Source of the DNA: Propionibacteriaceae bacterium | GTDB lineage: Bacteria; Actinomycetota; Actinomycetes; Propionibacteriales; Propionibacteriaceae | Direction of reading: 5' to 3' | DNA length: 64,000 nucleotides | Assembly: GCA_031262485.1 (NCBI GenBank) | Contig: JAISHO010000009.1 | Location: forward strand, 1 to 64,000 | In this document: one piece after another, positions 18,002-27,138 of the stretch | Layout: the number at the start of each line of letters is the position of its first letter | Numbering within the stretch: the stretch's first letter is position 1 | Notes under the pieces: model-generated | Told to the model about the DNA's origin: nothing | Databases searched by the model: none | Seen by the model: only the letters and a program-made list of their open reading frames with translations | Program-made: the position numbers and the translations under genes

Positions 18002-21000
18002 CCCCGTCGCCTTCGTCGATCCACGGCGTCGTCGCCGGATCGCCGACGAACGCGGATGAGCTGCCTCGCCCCGGTTCCGCTGATCCGCTCGGCCCCCTTC
18101 CCCACGGGGAGGTCGTCACCGTCGAGGCCAGCGCCGGCACCGGGAAGACCTGGCTCATCGCCGCCTGGGCGCTGCGCTACCTCGTCGAAGAGGGGCTACC
18201 GCTCAGCGCGCTCATGATCGTCACCTTCACCCGGGCCGCCACCGACGAGTTGCGCACCCGTGTCCGATCCCGTCTCGAGCTTTGTCGCCAGGCGATGGCC
18301 ACGGCTCTGGCCGATCCCATGGCGCCGAGACCTTCAAGCGATGATCCCGTCATCGATCATCTGCTCCGCACCGATGAGGCGACGCTGCGGGCACGGCTCG
18401 GCCACGCCGAGGCCGCCCTGGCCGCGTTCGACGACGCGGCCATCTCGACGATCCACGGATTCTGCGAGGCGATGATGGCTCTCCTCGGCATCCTCGTCGA
18501 CCATGACGCGGCCGACCGCCTCATCGCCGACACCGATCTCCTCGTCGCCGAGACCACGAGCGATCTGATCGTCGCCCGGCATTCGGCGCCTGGCGCCCCG
18601 CCGCCACCGGCTCCCATCGCCACGATCGAGGGCTGGGCCCGGCGCGCACTGTTCACCCCGGACACCGTCATCGATCGCGCGCCAGGAACCGACGAAGCGG
18701 CCGACCTCGTCGAAGCCATCAGGGACGGCGTCGAGGCGCGGAAACGTCGCTACGGCGTTCTCACCTTCGACGACCTCGTCGTCCGTCTGCGCGACGCCCT
18801 GGCCGATCCTGGGACCGGCCCGATCGCCCGGCGACGATTGCGCGAGACCTTCAGCCTCGTCCTCATCGACGAGTTCCAAGACACCGACGCCCTCCAGTGG
18901 GAGATCGTCCGCCGGGCCTTCGTCGACCCGGAGACGGCCTCGCCCTCAGCCAAACCACAGGCGGGCGATGTCGCTGCTTCCGATGTCGATACTGGTGAGG
19001 GCGACGCCGCGCAAGACCGCGGTGATCCCACCGTCATCCTCATCGGTGATCCGAAGCAGTCGATCTACGGGTTCCGCGGCACCGACGTGCAGGCCTATCT
19101 CGCGGCCGCGGAATCGGGCCGGCGCCTCACCGCCACGACGAACCACCGCAGCTCCCCGGCCCTCGTCCACGCTCTCAACCGACTCGTCGGCGGGATCGAA
19201 CTGGGCGATCCCAGGATCGTCGCGCCTCCGGTCAGCGCCGCGGCCACCGGGCGCCTCCTCGGAGCCGACGATCTGCACTGGAGCGCCCCGGTGCGCGTGA
19301 GAACCTCCCCAAGCGACCAACCCCTCTTTGCGGCGCAGGCCCGCCGCCTCATCGACGCCGACCTCGTCGCCGACCTCACCAGGCTCCTCGGCAGCGGGTT
19401 ACGCCTCCTCGAGCGCGACGGCCGAACCCGCCCGCTCCAGGCCGACGATGTCGCCATCATCGTGGTGACGAACGCCCGAGGCCGCCAGATCGCCGAACGA
19501 TTGCGGGCCTGCCATCTCCCTGTCACGTTCACGGGGGCCGGTTCCGTGTTCGCCAGCGAGGCGGGCCAGGATTGGGCGCGCTTGCTGGCCGCTCTCGACC
19601 ATCCGACGGCCGCTTTCATCCGGGCCAGCGGCTTGACGGCTTTCTTCGGGCTCACCGTCGACGACCTCATCGCCGCCGACGAAGATCGTTCCGCCGCGCT
19701 GGCAGCGCGGATCCGCACCCTCGACCCCATCATGGAGAACCACGGCCCCCTCGCCGTCTTCAGCCATCTGTGCGACGAGACCGATCTGGCCGACCGTCTC
19801 CTCAGCGATCCCGATGGGCGTCGCCGGTGGACGGATCTGCGCCACCTAGCCGGCCTGCTCCAGCAAGCCCGCGATCGCGAACGGTTGCAGGTGCGCGATC
19901 TGCGCCGATGGCTGGCCGAGGCGATCGCCCGACCACCGGCCACCGAGGATTTCCTGCGCCGCCGGGCCGACGACGCCACGGCTATCCGCATGCTGACGAT
20001 CCACCAGGCCAAAGGTCTCGAGTTCCCCATCGTCTACCTGCCCCAGGCGGCCGACCGGTTCGTGCGCTTGCCCGAGCCGCAGGATCCCGTCGTCTTCCAC
20101 GATGAGGCGGGCCGTCGCGTCGTCAACCTCTCGACGACCTCCCCGGCTGCCCGACGGCAAGCGATCGAACGGCATCTCGCCGACGCGGCCGGGGAATCCC
20201 TGCGCGGCCTCTACGTCGCCCTCACCCGGGCGTCCTGCCAGGTGACGACCTGGTGGGTCCCCTCGACGCGGACGACCCCGGAATCCCCCCTCCACCGCCT
20301 GTTGTGCCGAACGAGCCCCGCGCCGGCGGCCAGCTACCCGCTCAGCGCGCCCTTCCGCGCGGAGGTCGTCGCCGACCCGACGATCAGCCTGGAGGCGATC
20401 CCCCTCACCGAGGGCGAACCGTGGAACGAGAGGGGCGAGCCCACGGGCGTCGCCTCCCACCACCCCGGCGCGCCCGCCGACGACTCCCCCGAACCCGATG
20501 AAGCCGGTGGTCTCGCCGACCCCGACGCTCCCCGTTTCCCGACGTTCTCCCGTGTCATCGACACGACCTGGCGACGGACCTCGTATTCCGCCCTCACCGC
20601 CGACGCCCACCATCAACCACCCACCGGCGACGACGATCCCCCCGACGAGGACGACCCCGAGGCCGATCCCTCCGACGATCCCACCCCGGCGATCATCGGT
20701 CGGCCGGGCGAAGCGATGAGCCATCCCGGGAGCGCTCCGGTTCCCCCACCCCTCGCCGAGCCTGCGGCCACATCTGCCCCTTCGTCAGCCGACATCGCGA
20801 CGGGATCACCCGGCGAACTCAGCCTGACGGCCCTCTCCCCGATGTCGGATCTCCCCGCCGGCACCGCCTTCGGCAGCCTCGTCCATGCGATCTACGAATA
20901 CGGCGACCCCAGCGATCCGGATGGTCTCGTCGCCATCGCCGAGGAGGCCATCCGACGTGCCCCGGTGGCCGGTTTGAGCGGACGCCACCTCGTCGACGCG

Positions 21001-21630
21001 CTCTCCCCGGGCCTCGTCACCCCACTGGGAACGCTGCTCGACGATCACTCCCTGGCCGATATCCCCGCCCGCGACCGGCTGGCTGAATGGTCGTTCGACC
21101 TTCCCCTCAGCGATCCGCCCGCCACGATCGCCGACATCGCCGATCTCCTCGAGGAGCGTCTTCCGGCCGACGATCCGCTCCACACTTACCCGGCTCAGCT
21201 CCGTTCCCTCCCCAGGGCGGATGACCCTCTCCGAGGTTTCCTCACCGGCTCGATCGACGCCGTCGTGAGGATCGGCTCCCCCGCCCGCCATATCGTCGCC
21301 GACTACAAGACCAACCGGCTCGGCCCCCCACAGACCCCGCTCACCCTCGCCGCTTACACCCCGACCGCGTTGGCGGATGCGATGATGGCTTCCCACTACC
21401 CCCTTCAGGCCCTCCTTTACAGCGTCGCCCTTCACCGCTTCCTGAGATGGCGTCTGCGCGGCTACGATCCCAGCCTCCACCTCGGCGGCATCGCCTACCT
21501 TTTCGTGCGCGGCCTGGCCGGGCCCCACACACCGAGGATCGACGGGAGCCCCTGCGGAGTCTTCGCCTGGCGACCGCCCGACGACCTCGTCGACGACCTC
21601 TCCGCGCTCCTCGACGGACGGAGGCGGTGA
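17998..21630 (+). CDS. recB: Exodeoxyribonuclease V subunit beta, RecB
   Basis: A 1210-residue helicase-nuclease subunit. Walker A ASAGTGKT is at 44-51, followed by VTFTRAATDELRTRVR, DEFQDTD (motif II), IGDPKQSIYGFRG (motif III), IHQAKGLEFP and VALTRA. The C-terminal nuclease has the catalytic block GSIDAVVR...VADYKTN. A low-complexity acidic insertion separates motifs II and III (around 18930-19030), and a Pro/Asp-rich linker precedes the nuclease. The ATG overlaps the recC stop by 4 nt, showing coupling; longer upstream extension in this frame runs antiparallel to recC coding logic and is not real. Confidence 0.95.
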   Translation: MTPSPSSIHGVVAGSPTNADELPRPGSADPLGPLPHGEVVTVEASAGTGKTWLIAAWALRYLVEEGLPLSALMIVTFTRAATDELRTRVRSRLELCRQAMATALADPMAPRPSSDDPVIDHLLRTDEATLRARLGHAEAALAAFDDAAISTIHGFCEAMMALLGILVDHDAADRLIADTDLLVAETTSDLIVARHSAPGAPPPPAPIATIEGWARRALFTPDTVIDRAPGTDEAADLVEAIRDGVEARKRRYGVLTFDDLVVRLRDALADPGTGPIARRRLRETFSLVLIDEFQDTDALQWEIVRRAFVDPETASPSAKPQAGDVAASDVDTGEGDAAQDRGDPTVILIGDPKQSIYGFRGTDVQAYLAAAESGRRLTATTNHRSSPALVHALNRLVGGIELGDPRIVAPPVSAAATGRLLGADDLHWSAPVRVRTSPSDQPLFAAQARRLIDADLVADLTRLLGSGLRLLERDGRTRPLQADDVAIIVVTNARGRQIAERLRACHLPVTFTGAGSVFASEAGQDWARLLAALDHPTAAFIRASGLTAFFGLTVDDLIAADEDRSAALAARIRTLDPIMENHGPLAVFSHLCDETDLADRLLSDPDGRRRWTDLRHLAGLLQQARDRERLQVRDLRRWLAEAIARPPATEDFLRRRADDATAIRMLTIHQAKGLEFPIVYLPQAADRFVRLPEPQDPVVFHDEAGRRVVNLSTTSPAARRQAIERHLADAAGESLRGLYVALTRASCQVTTWWVPSTRTTPESPLHRLLCRTSPAPAASYPLSAPFRAEVVADPTISLEAIPLTEGEPWNERGEPTGVASHHPGAPADDSPEPDEAGGLADPDAPRFPTFSRVIDTTWRRTSYSALTADAHHQPPTGDDDPPDEDDPEADPSDDPTPAIIGRPGEAMSHPGSAPVPPPLAEPAATSAPSSADIATGSPGELSLTALSPMSDLPAGTAFGSLVHAIYEYGDPSDPDGLVAIAEEAIRRAPVAGLSGRHLVDALSPGLVTPLGTLLDDHSLADIPARDRLAEWSFDLPLSDPPATIADIADLLEERLPADDPLHTYPAQLRSLPRADDPLRGFLTGSIDAVVRIGSPARHIVADYKTNRLGPPQTPLTLAAYTPTALADAMMASHYPLQALLYSVALHRFLRWRLRGYDPSLHLGGIAYLFVRGLAGPHTPRIDGSPCGVFAWRPPDDLVDDLSALLDGRRR

Positions 21631-23459
21631 TGCTGAACCACCTTGTCGCCACCGGCGTCCTCACCGAGGGTGAGGCGATCCTCGGGCGCCACCTCGCCGC
21701 CCTCTACGGGGAATCGGACGATCTCCTCCTCGCCACCACCGCGTTGACGATCGCCTCGACCCGCGCCGGGTCGGTCTGCCTCGACCTCGCCCGGGCCGAC
21801 GATCTGGCCGATCTCCTCGCCCCGGAGCCCGCCCCCGGCGCCCCGGCCGCCTCCACGCGCATCCCCTGGCCGACGCGGGATCTCTGGCGTGAGTCGATCC
21901 TCGCCAGCCCGATGGCGTTCAGCGATGGGCCGCCCGGCGACCACGCCTTACGCCTCGATGGCGATCAGGTGTATCTCACCCGCTCCTGGCAGGAACAAGA
22001 GAACGTCGCCGCCCACCTGAGCCGCCGGGCGACGCCGCGGATCGTCGACGAATCCCGTCTCGCCGAGATCGTCGACCGTCTCTTCCCCGCTGAGCCTGCC
22101 CCACCCGGATCCACCCCCGACGATCCTCAGCGCGCCGCCGCCCTCACCGCCGCGCGCTGGGGCCTCACCGTCGTCGCCGGCGGGCCCGGCACAGGAAAGA
22201 CGACGACCGCGGCCCGGATCCTCGCCACGATCGCCTCCCTGGCCGCCAGCCCGCCTCGGATCGCCTTGACCGCCCCGACCGGGAAGGCCTCCGCCCGCCT
22301 CGACGCCGCCGTGCGCGGAGAACTGGCCGACTTGGGCGATGCTTTCCCCATCGCGCGCTGCCCGATCACGAGTGGGACCGTCCACCGCCTCATCGGGCTC
22401 AAACCTTGGGGCGCCGTCGACCACGACAGGGATCGTCCCTTGCCAGCCGACATCGTCGTCGTCGATGAGACGTCGATGCTGTCGCTTCACCACATGGCGC
22501 TCCTGCTCGACGCGTTGCGCGAGGACGCTCATCTCATCCTTATCGGGGATCCCGACCAGCTCGCCTCCGTCGACGCCGGGGCCGTCCTTTCCGACATCGT
22601 CGCCAGCGCCGACGACCACCCTCACCGGGCGGACCCGGCGTCGGCCGACCACGCGGAGCCCATCCCGCTCGTCCGTCTCACCCGCACCTATCGCTTCTCC
22701 GGGGCGTTGCAGGATCTCGCCACCGCGATTCGGCAGGGAGACCGGAGCCGCGCCGCCGAGGTGCTCGCCACCGACGATCCGATGATCGAGTTCATCGACA
22801 CCGATGTCACCGCCCCCGGTTTCGCCACCGCCAAACTCACGAGATTGGCTGACGAGGTCCGCGCCCAAAGCCGGGCCATGATCGAAGCGGCCCTAGAGGG
22901 GGACGCCCCGGCGGCCTTGACCGCCTTGGGATCGCACCGTCTCCTCTGCGCGCACCGTCACGGTCCGGCGGGAGTCAGCCGGTGGAGCGCCCTAGCCGAG
23001 CAGTGGATCCGCCAGGACCACCCCAGCTATCACGCTGGATTGTCCACGGTGGGAACCCCGGTCTCTCTAACTCGTAACGACGATGTCCTCGGGGTCTCCA
23101 ATGGCGACGCCGGCGTCATCGTCGCCACCGCCACCGGGCGCCGTCTCGCCGTCGAGACCCCGCACGCTCCCCGGCTCGTCGCCACCGCCCTCGTCCAATC
23201 CTGGGAGCCCCTCCACGCCTCGACCATCCACAAGGCGCAGGGCAGTCAATTCGACGCCGTCACCGTCGTCGTCCCCGGGCCACACGGCTATCCGTTGACC
23301 CGTGAGTTGCTCTACACTGCCATCACCCGGGCCCGATTCCACCTCCGTCTCATCGGCGACCGTGAGGCCATCCTCGACGCCGTCACCCGCCCCGCCCTGC
23401 GCGCCTCAGGCTTGGCCGCCCGCCTGCGCCGGACTCAGGGCATGCCTGTGGCAAGGTGA
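21630..23459 (+). CDS. recD: Exodeoxyribonuclease V subunit alpha, RecD
   Basis: A 609-residue 5'-3' SF1B helicase subunit of RecBCD. Walker A GGPGTGKT is at 184-191, then a PTGKASARL block, the motif II sequence VVDETSMLSL, IGDPDQLASVDAG (motif III) and the C-terminal THKAQGSQ-like motif (IHKAQGSQFDAV) with YTAITRAR. The ATG shares one base with the recB stop (TGATG) and is preceded by GGAGGCGG, so the whole operon is tightly coupled. It is convergent with the ybbN-like gene. Confidence 0.95.
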   Translation: MLNHLVATGVLTEGEAILGRHLAALYGESDDLLLATTALTIASTRAGSVCLDLARADDLADLLAPEPAPGAPAASTRIPWPTRDLWRESILASPMAFSDGPPGDHALRLDGDQVYLTRSWQEQENVAAHLSRRATPRIVDESRLAEIVDRLFPAEPAPPGSTPDDPQRAAALTAARWGLTVVAGGPGTGKTTTAARILATIASLAASPPRIALTAPTGKASARLDAAVRGELADLGDAFPIARCPITSGTVHRLIGLKPWGAVDHDRDRPLPADIVVVDETSMLSLHHMALLLDALREDAHLILIGDPDQLASVDAGAVLSDIVASADDHPHRADPASADHAEPIPLVRLTRTYRFSGALQDLATAIRQGDRSRAAEVLATDDPMIEFIDTDVTAPGFATAKLTRLADEVRAQSRAMIEAALEGDAPAALTALGSHRLLCAHRHGPAGVSRWSALAEQWIRQDHPSYHAGLSTVGTPVSLTRNDDVLGVSNGDAGVIVATATGRRLAVETPHAPRLVATALVQSWEPLHASTIHKAQGSQFDAVTVVVPGPHGYPLTRELLYTAITRARFHLRLIGDREAILDAVTRPALRASGLAARLRRTQGMPVAR

Positions 23460-23571
23460 AAGACCAGCCATCACGACGTATCGAACGAGAGCAGCGGGGA
23501 GAAGGCGTCGCCGAGGCCCGAGCGGCGACCAAGTGGCCACCGCCCAGGGGCCGCCCAGGGAACCGAACGGC

Positions 23572-24483
23572 TCAGAACAACGCGGTGGCGAGATCGCGCC
23601 GCGCCGTCAACACAGCCGGATCGGCCGGATCCTGGGTGTCGAACAACTCGAGCAGGTGCTTGCGTAAGACATCGCGATCGTCTCCGGCGGATTCCCGGAT
23701 CGCGGCGACGAGACGAGCGAAGCCCTCGGCCAGTTTGCCGGTGGCGACTTCGAGATCGGCCGCCAGGGTGATGGCCTGGGGGGAAGCGCCCGGTTGATCG
23801 GCGGCGGCGACGAGCGGCCCCGGGTCGAGCACCGTGCTGATCCGGCTCATCAACCCTGATTGGGCTTTGCCGGCTTTGGCGATCGCATCAGTCGGATCGG
23901 CTTCGAGAATCCGCATGAACTCCGTCAACGCCGTCGCGTAATCGCCCTGCCCCATGGCCTCGAAAGCGGCGTCGTACTTCGGATCGGCCGCCGGATCCTC
24001 CTCCGCCTCCGGGGCGGAAACGGGTTTGGCCTTGCCGATGACCCCGTTGGCGACCGCCAGTTTGAGCAGCTGGCCCAGGTAGGACTCCATCTCAGCCTTG
24101 CCCAAACTGCCTTGCCAGAGGGGAACGAGCTGCCCGGAGAGGACACCGATGACGGTCGGGACGGCGTTGATCTGAAGCGAGGCGGCGATCTGGGGGACGG
24201 TGTCGACGTTGATCCGCCCCAACAACCAGCCACCGGCGGCGCTCTGCGCCAATCCGGCCAGATCGGCGCTGGATCGCGCCTGTTCCGGCGCCCGGGGCGA
24301 ATAGAACTCGAGGACGACCGGGTGTTGGATCGAGAGACGGACGACGCTCTCGAAGTTCTGCTCCGTCACCTCGACGACATAGCTTCCCGTCACAGCGGTG
24401 GAAGCCTCGGCGGAGGGCGGGACGGTGGCGGAGAGATCGACCGCGCCGTGCGCGCTCGGGCCAGAAACGTTCGGTTGTGTCAT
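23572..24483 (-). CDS. YbbN-like thioredoxin-TPR protein without the CxxC motif
   Basis: A 303-residue protein with an N-terminal thioredoxin fold (about 30-145) followed by tetratricopeptide-like helices (about 170-300), the arrangement of E. coli YbbN/CnoX, a co-chaperone that protects unfolded proteins. The thioredoxin active site region reads EFYSPRAPEQARSS: both redox cysteines are absent, so a disulfide-exchange role is unlikely and a holdase role is more plausible. The start at ATG 24483 (MTQPNVSG) is a judgement; an ATG three codons upstream is possible. The gene follows a strong hairpin that separates it from the LGFP amidase gene. Confidence 0.85.
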   Translation of the reverse strand: MTQPNVSGPSAHGAVDLSATVPPSAEASTAVTGSYVVEVTEQNFESVVRLSIQHPVVLEFYSPRAPEQARSSADLAGLAQSAAGGWLLGRINVDTVPQIAASLQINAVPTVIGVLSGQLVPLWQGSLGKAEMESYLGQLLKLAVANGVIGKAKPVSAPEAEEDPAADPKYDAAFEAMGQGDYATALTEFMRILEADPTDAIAKAGKAQSGLMSRISTVLDPGPLVAAADQPGASPQAITLAADLEVATGKLAEGFARLVAAIRESAGDDRDVLRKHLLELFDTQDPADPAVLTARRDLATALF

Positions 24484-24566
24484 AGGTCTCATTCTTCCAC
24501 GCTGTCGGAGGTGAGATCTCACTGTCGATCCCACGATCTCGGGTGTCTGTCGCGTCTCACGAGGTC

Positions 24567-24603
24567 AAGGGCGGGGCCCCACGTTGGTGGAGACCCCGCC
24601 CTT
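24567..24603 (-). terminator. Strong hairpin terminator below the first LGFP amidase gene
   Basis: AAGGGCGGGG (24567-24576) pairs with CCCCGCCCTT (24594-24603), a 10-bp stem with a 17-nt loop. It lies about 37 nt past the stop of the minus-strand amidase gene and could also act on the opposite strand. Confidence 0.8.
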
Positions 24604-24639
24604 TCAGCTCAAACCGAGCTACGACGACGTAGCGCCTTA

Positions 24640-26940
24640 TCAGTGCATCGTCACCCGGACTCCCCCGGATTCGGTCCAGCTCAAGGTCGCGTTCTCGAAG
24701 TTTTGGCTCACTCCCCCGCCGAGCCGGGGCACTTCAGCCGAGGTGGGGAACCCGTAGTTCCCTGGGCCACCGTTGTCTCGATAGACGATCCCGATCGCGC
24801 CGTGGGTGGGCTGGGCGGCGGTGTCCTCCGACCAGTAGATCCGACCACCGGCGAACTCTTGGTAAACGCCTTTATCCGTGGCGATCTCCTCGGTGGTGGG
24901 GAACCCGAGATAGCTCGGCGCTCCGCCCAAGGCGAGATAACGCACGAGGATGCCGCCGTGGATATGGTGGGCGCCGGTCTCGTCCGACCAGTAGATCCGC
25001 CCGCCCTGGAAGTCTTGGTGGACACCGATCATGTTGCGCGCTCCGTCCCGGACGGGAACCTCTTCGCTGACTGGATATCCGAGATAGCTCTGGGGCCCCT
25101 GATCGGCCTCGTAGGTCGTTCCGATCGCACCGTGGAGACGGTAGGAGCCGGTCGAGGGCGACCAGTAGATCCGTCCGCCTTCGAACTGCTGATAGACCCC
25201 TTCATCGGAATTGCCGTTGACGGCGATCTCTTGACTCGTGGGATACCCGAGGAAACTGGCGGTGCTGCCGAGCGAGACGTACGTCTGGAGGATCGCACCG
25301 TGGACGCTGTAGGCGCCGGTGTTCGCCGTCCAGTAGATCCGTCCGTTGACGAAGGTTTGGAAGACCCCGTCCGCGGTCGTCGTGATCTCCGAACTGGTCG
25401 GGAACCCCAGGAAACTCGTCGGTCCTCCCAAGCCCATGTAGATGTCGCCGATCGTTCCCCAGGCTGGGTAGGTGTCGGTCGACGGCGACCAGAAACCGTA
25501 CCCGTTGGCGAAGATCGTGTAGTGGCCATCGCCGATCGGTTGTTCCAATTGGTAGGGAGAACCGAGGAAGCTCATGTCGGATCCGATGTTCTGCCAATTC
25601 TCCTCGATCTCGCTTCGGTCTGAGCTGGAGATGATGTCGGAGACACGGTTGCGCACGTTGCTCAATTGAGCGTCGAGGAATTCCCCGGCACAGTACGTGT
25701 CGCGGACCTGGCTGTGGCTGAAGATCACGGGAAGATCCACCTCGTTGAGCGTCACCTCGCCTAGAGGATCTCGATAGTTGTTCCCCAGTTTCCAGGCCAG
25801 GATCTGAGCCAGCCCTTCGAGGGCGCTCGCCGGAGGAGCTTCCGTGTTCCCGTTGACGAGGACGGCGATTCCGACCGTGTCGAGATCCCAGTCGATGGCG
25901 TGATACCCGTGCACCGGCAAGGCGATGCCACCGGCGCGACCTTCATAGATCGTCCCGAACCGGTCGACGAGGAAGTTATAGGCGATGTCGCACAACCCGA
26001 GCGACTGATGGTAGGCCTGCAAACCACGCACGATCCCCGGCGCATCTTCAGCGGCGTAGGAGTTGAACCCGGCCGTGTCGTGGACGACCGCGCCCCACAC
26101 CGTCGCGTCGTACGCCTGGGCGGGATCGCAGTCTGCCGGCGCCGAGGCCCCCCAGTCGCTTCGCATCGTGATGGGAGGTTGATCGACATACCCTTCGACG
26201 GCCTTATGATCGTCGACGAGCCGGGTTCGAGCCGTCGCCGAGGTGTCGATGAGGGTGACGGTGAAACCTTGGACAGAACCTGTCGCCGAGACGACTTCGA
26301 CCTCGATTCCGGTGGATGATCCGACCCATCCCGCCTCAGTGCCGTTGGTGACGCCGCTGATCTCCGCCTTGCCAGTCGTCGCATAACTGATCCACGGCGA
26401 CCACCCCGATCCTTGGTAGACCCGCACCCACAGCTGGGTGTCCGGATCGGAGGCCTGCGCCCAGTTGACGGCGACCATGGTGAAAGACGCGATGTCGGGG
26501 ACGCTCACCTGGGCGATCGTCTCTTGCCCGGGGACCGCCACCGAGGACTGAGTCACCGCTGGAACATCGACCGAGGTGACGGACGCCCCGTTCGCGTTCG
26601 TCGCCGCCTCGATATAAGGCGAGATCGCTCGTGTCGCCGGGGCGGACGACGTCAAGGGCGCGGCCTGTTCCGGGGCGGAATCGGATGCGCTGGGCGCCGG
26701 GTCGATCGGCTCGGCGGCCACCGGGGCCGCCGGTGTCTCCGGAGAGGGCGCCGGGGTCTCATCGGCCACCGAAGGGGTGGGCGTCGTCACCGTGTCGGAG
26801 TCGCTGTCGGCGACGACCGGATTCGGCGAGGTGGACGGTGGCGGCGACGCCGGGTCGGCGATCGCCGGAAGAGCGCTCGCTAGGACGAGAGCGAGACCAG
26901 CGACAGTAGCCCCGCAGGCACGACGAAAGAGAGTTCTCAT
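24640..26940 (-). CDS. Secreted N-acetylmuramoyl-L-alanine amidase with six LGFP repeats
   Basis: A 766-residue exported protein. Residues 1-29 form a signal peptide (RR near the start, hydrophobic core, cleavage near AIADP). A Pro/Ser/Thr-rich linker runs to about 105, followed by a beta-rich domain (110-240). Next comes a PGRP/amidase_2 domain (about 255-445), whose likely zinc ligands H287 (VVHDTAG), H409 (FSHSQV) and C417 (DTYCAG) are all present. The second residue of the usual HHT motif is Asp. Six LGFP-type repeats follow (LGSP, LGFP, LGYP, LGYP, LGFP, YGFP), with GGRIYWS and HGAI motifs between them. The enzyme should cut the peptide from peptidoglycan while the repeats hold it in the wall. 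It is a paralogue of the next gene upstream. Confidence 0.9.
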   Translation of the reverse strand: MRTLFRRACGATVAGLALVLASALPAIADPASPPPSTSPNPVVADSDSDTVTTPTPSVADETPAPSPETPAAPVAAEPIDPAPSASDSAPEQAAPLTSSAPATRAISPYIEAATNANGASVTSVDVPAVTQSSVAVPGQETIAQVSVPDIASFTMVAVNWAQASDPDTQLWVRVYQGSGWSPWISYATTGKAEISGVTNGTEAGWVGSSTGIEVEVVSATGSVQGFTVTLIDTSATARTRLVDDHKAVEGYVDQPPITMRSDWGASAPADCDPAQAYDATVWGAVVHDTAGFNSYAAEDAPGIVRGLQAYHQSLGLCDIAYNFLVDRFGTIYEGRAGGIALPVHGYHAIDWDLDTVGIAVLVNGNTEAPPASALEGLAQILAWKLGNNYRDPLGEVTLNEVDLPVIFSHSQVRDTYCAGEFLDAQLSNVRNRVSDIISSSDRSEIEENWQNIGSDMSFLGSPYQLEQPIGDGHYTIFANGYGFWSPSTDTYPAWGTIGDIYMGLGGPTSFLGFPTSSEITTTADGVFQTFVNGRIYWTANTGAYSVHGAILQTYVSLGSTASFLGYPTSQEIAVNGNSDEGVYQQFEGGRIYWSPSTGSYRLHGAIGTTYEADQGPQSYLGYPVSEEVPVRDGARNMIGVHQDFQGGRIYWSDETGAHHIHGGILVRYLALGGAPSYLGFPTTEEIATDKGVYQEFAGGRIYWSEDTAAQPTHGAIGIVYRDNGGPGNYGFPTSAEVPRLGGGVSQNFENATLSWTESGGVRVTMH

Positions 26941-27138
26941 GATCCATTCCCCCCGATCGGTCCGAACTGCTTCGGGAGTCTAGCGATTATGAGAGATTGC
27001 TAGTAGCGCTATTCTTATTTTTCCATGATGTGGGCATCCGGACATGACCGATGCGATCGTGCTAAATATCACACCGGTCGTGCCCGGATCGGCGAGACCT
27101 CTCGCCTGCCCGGTTCTCTCCCTCGCCGTGCGACCGTC

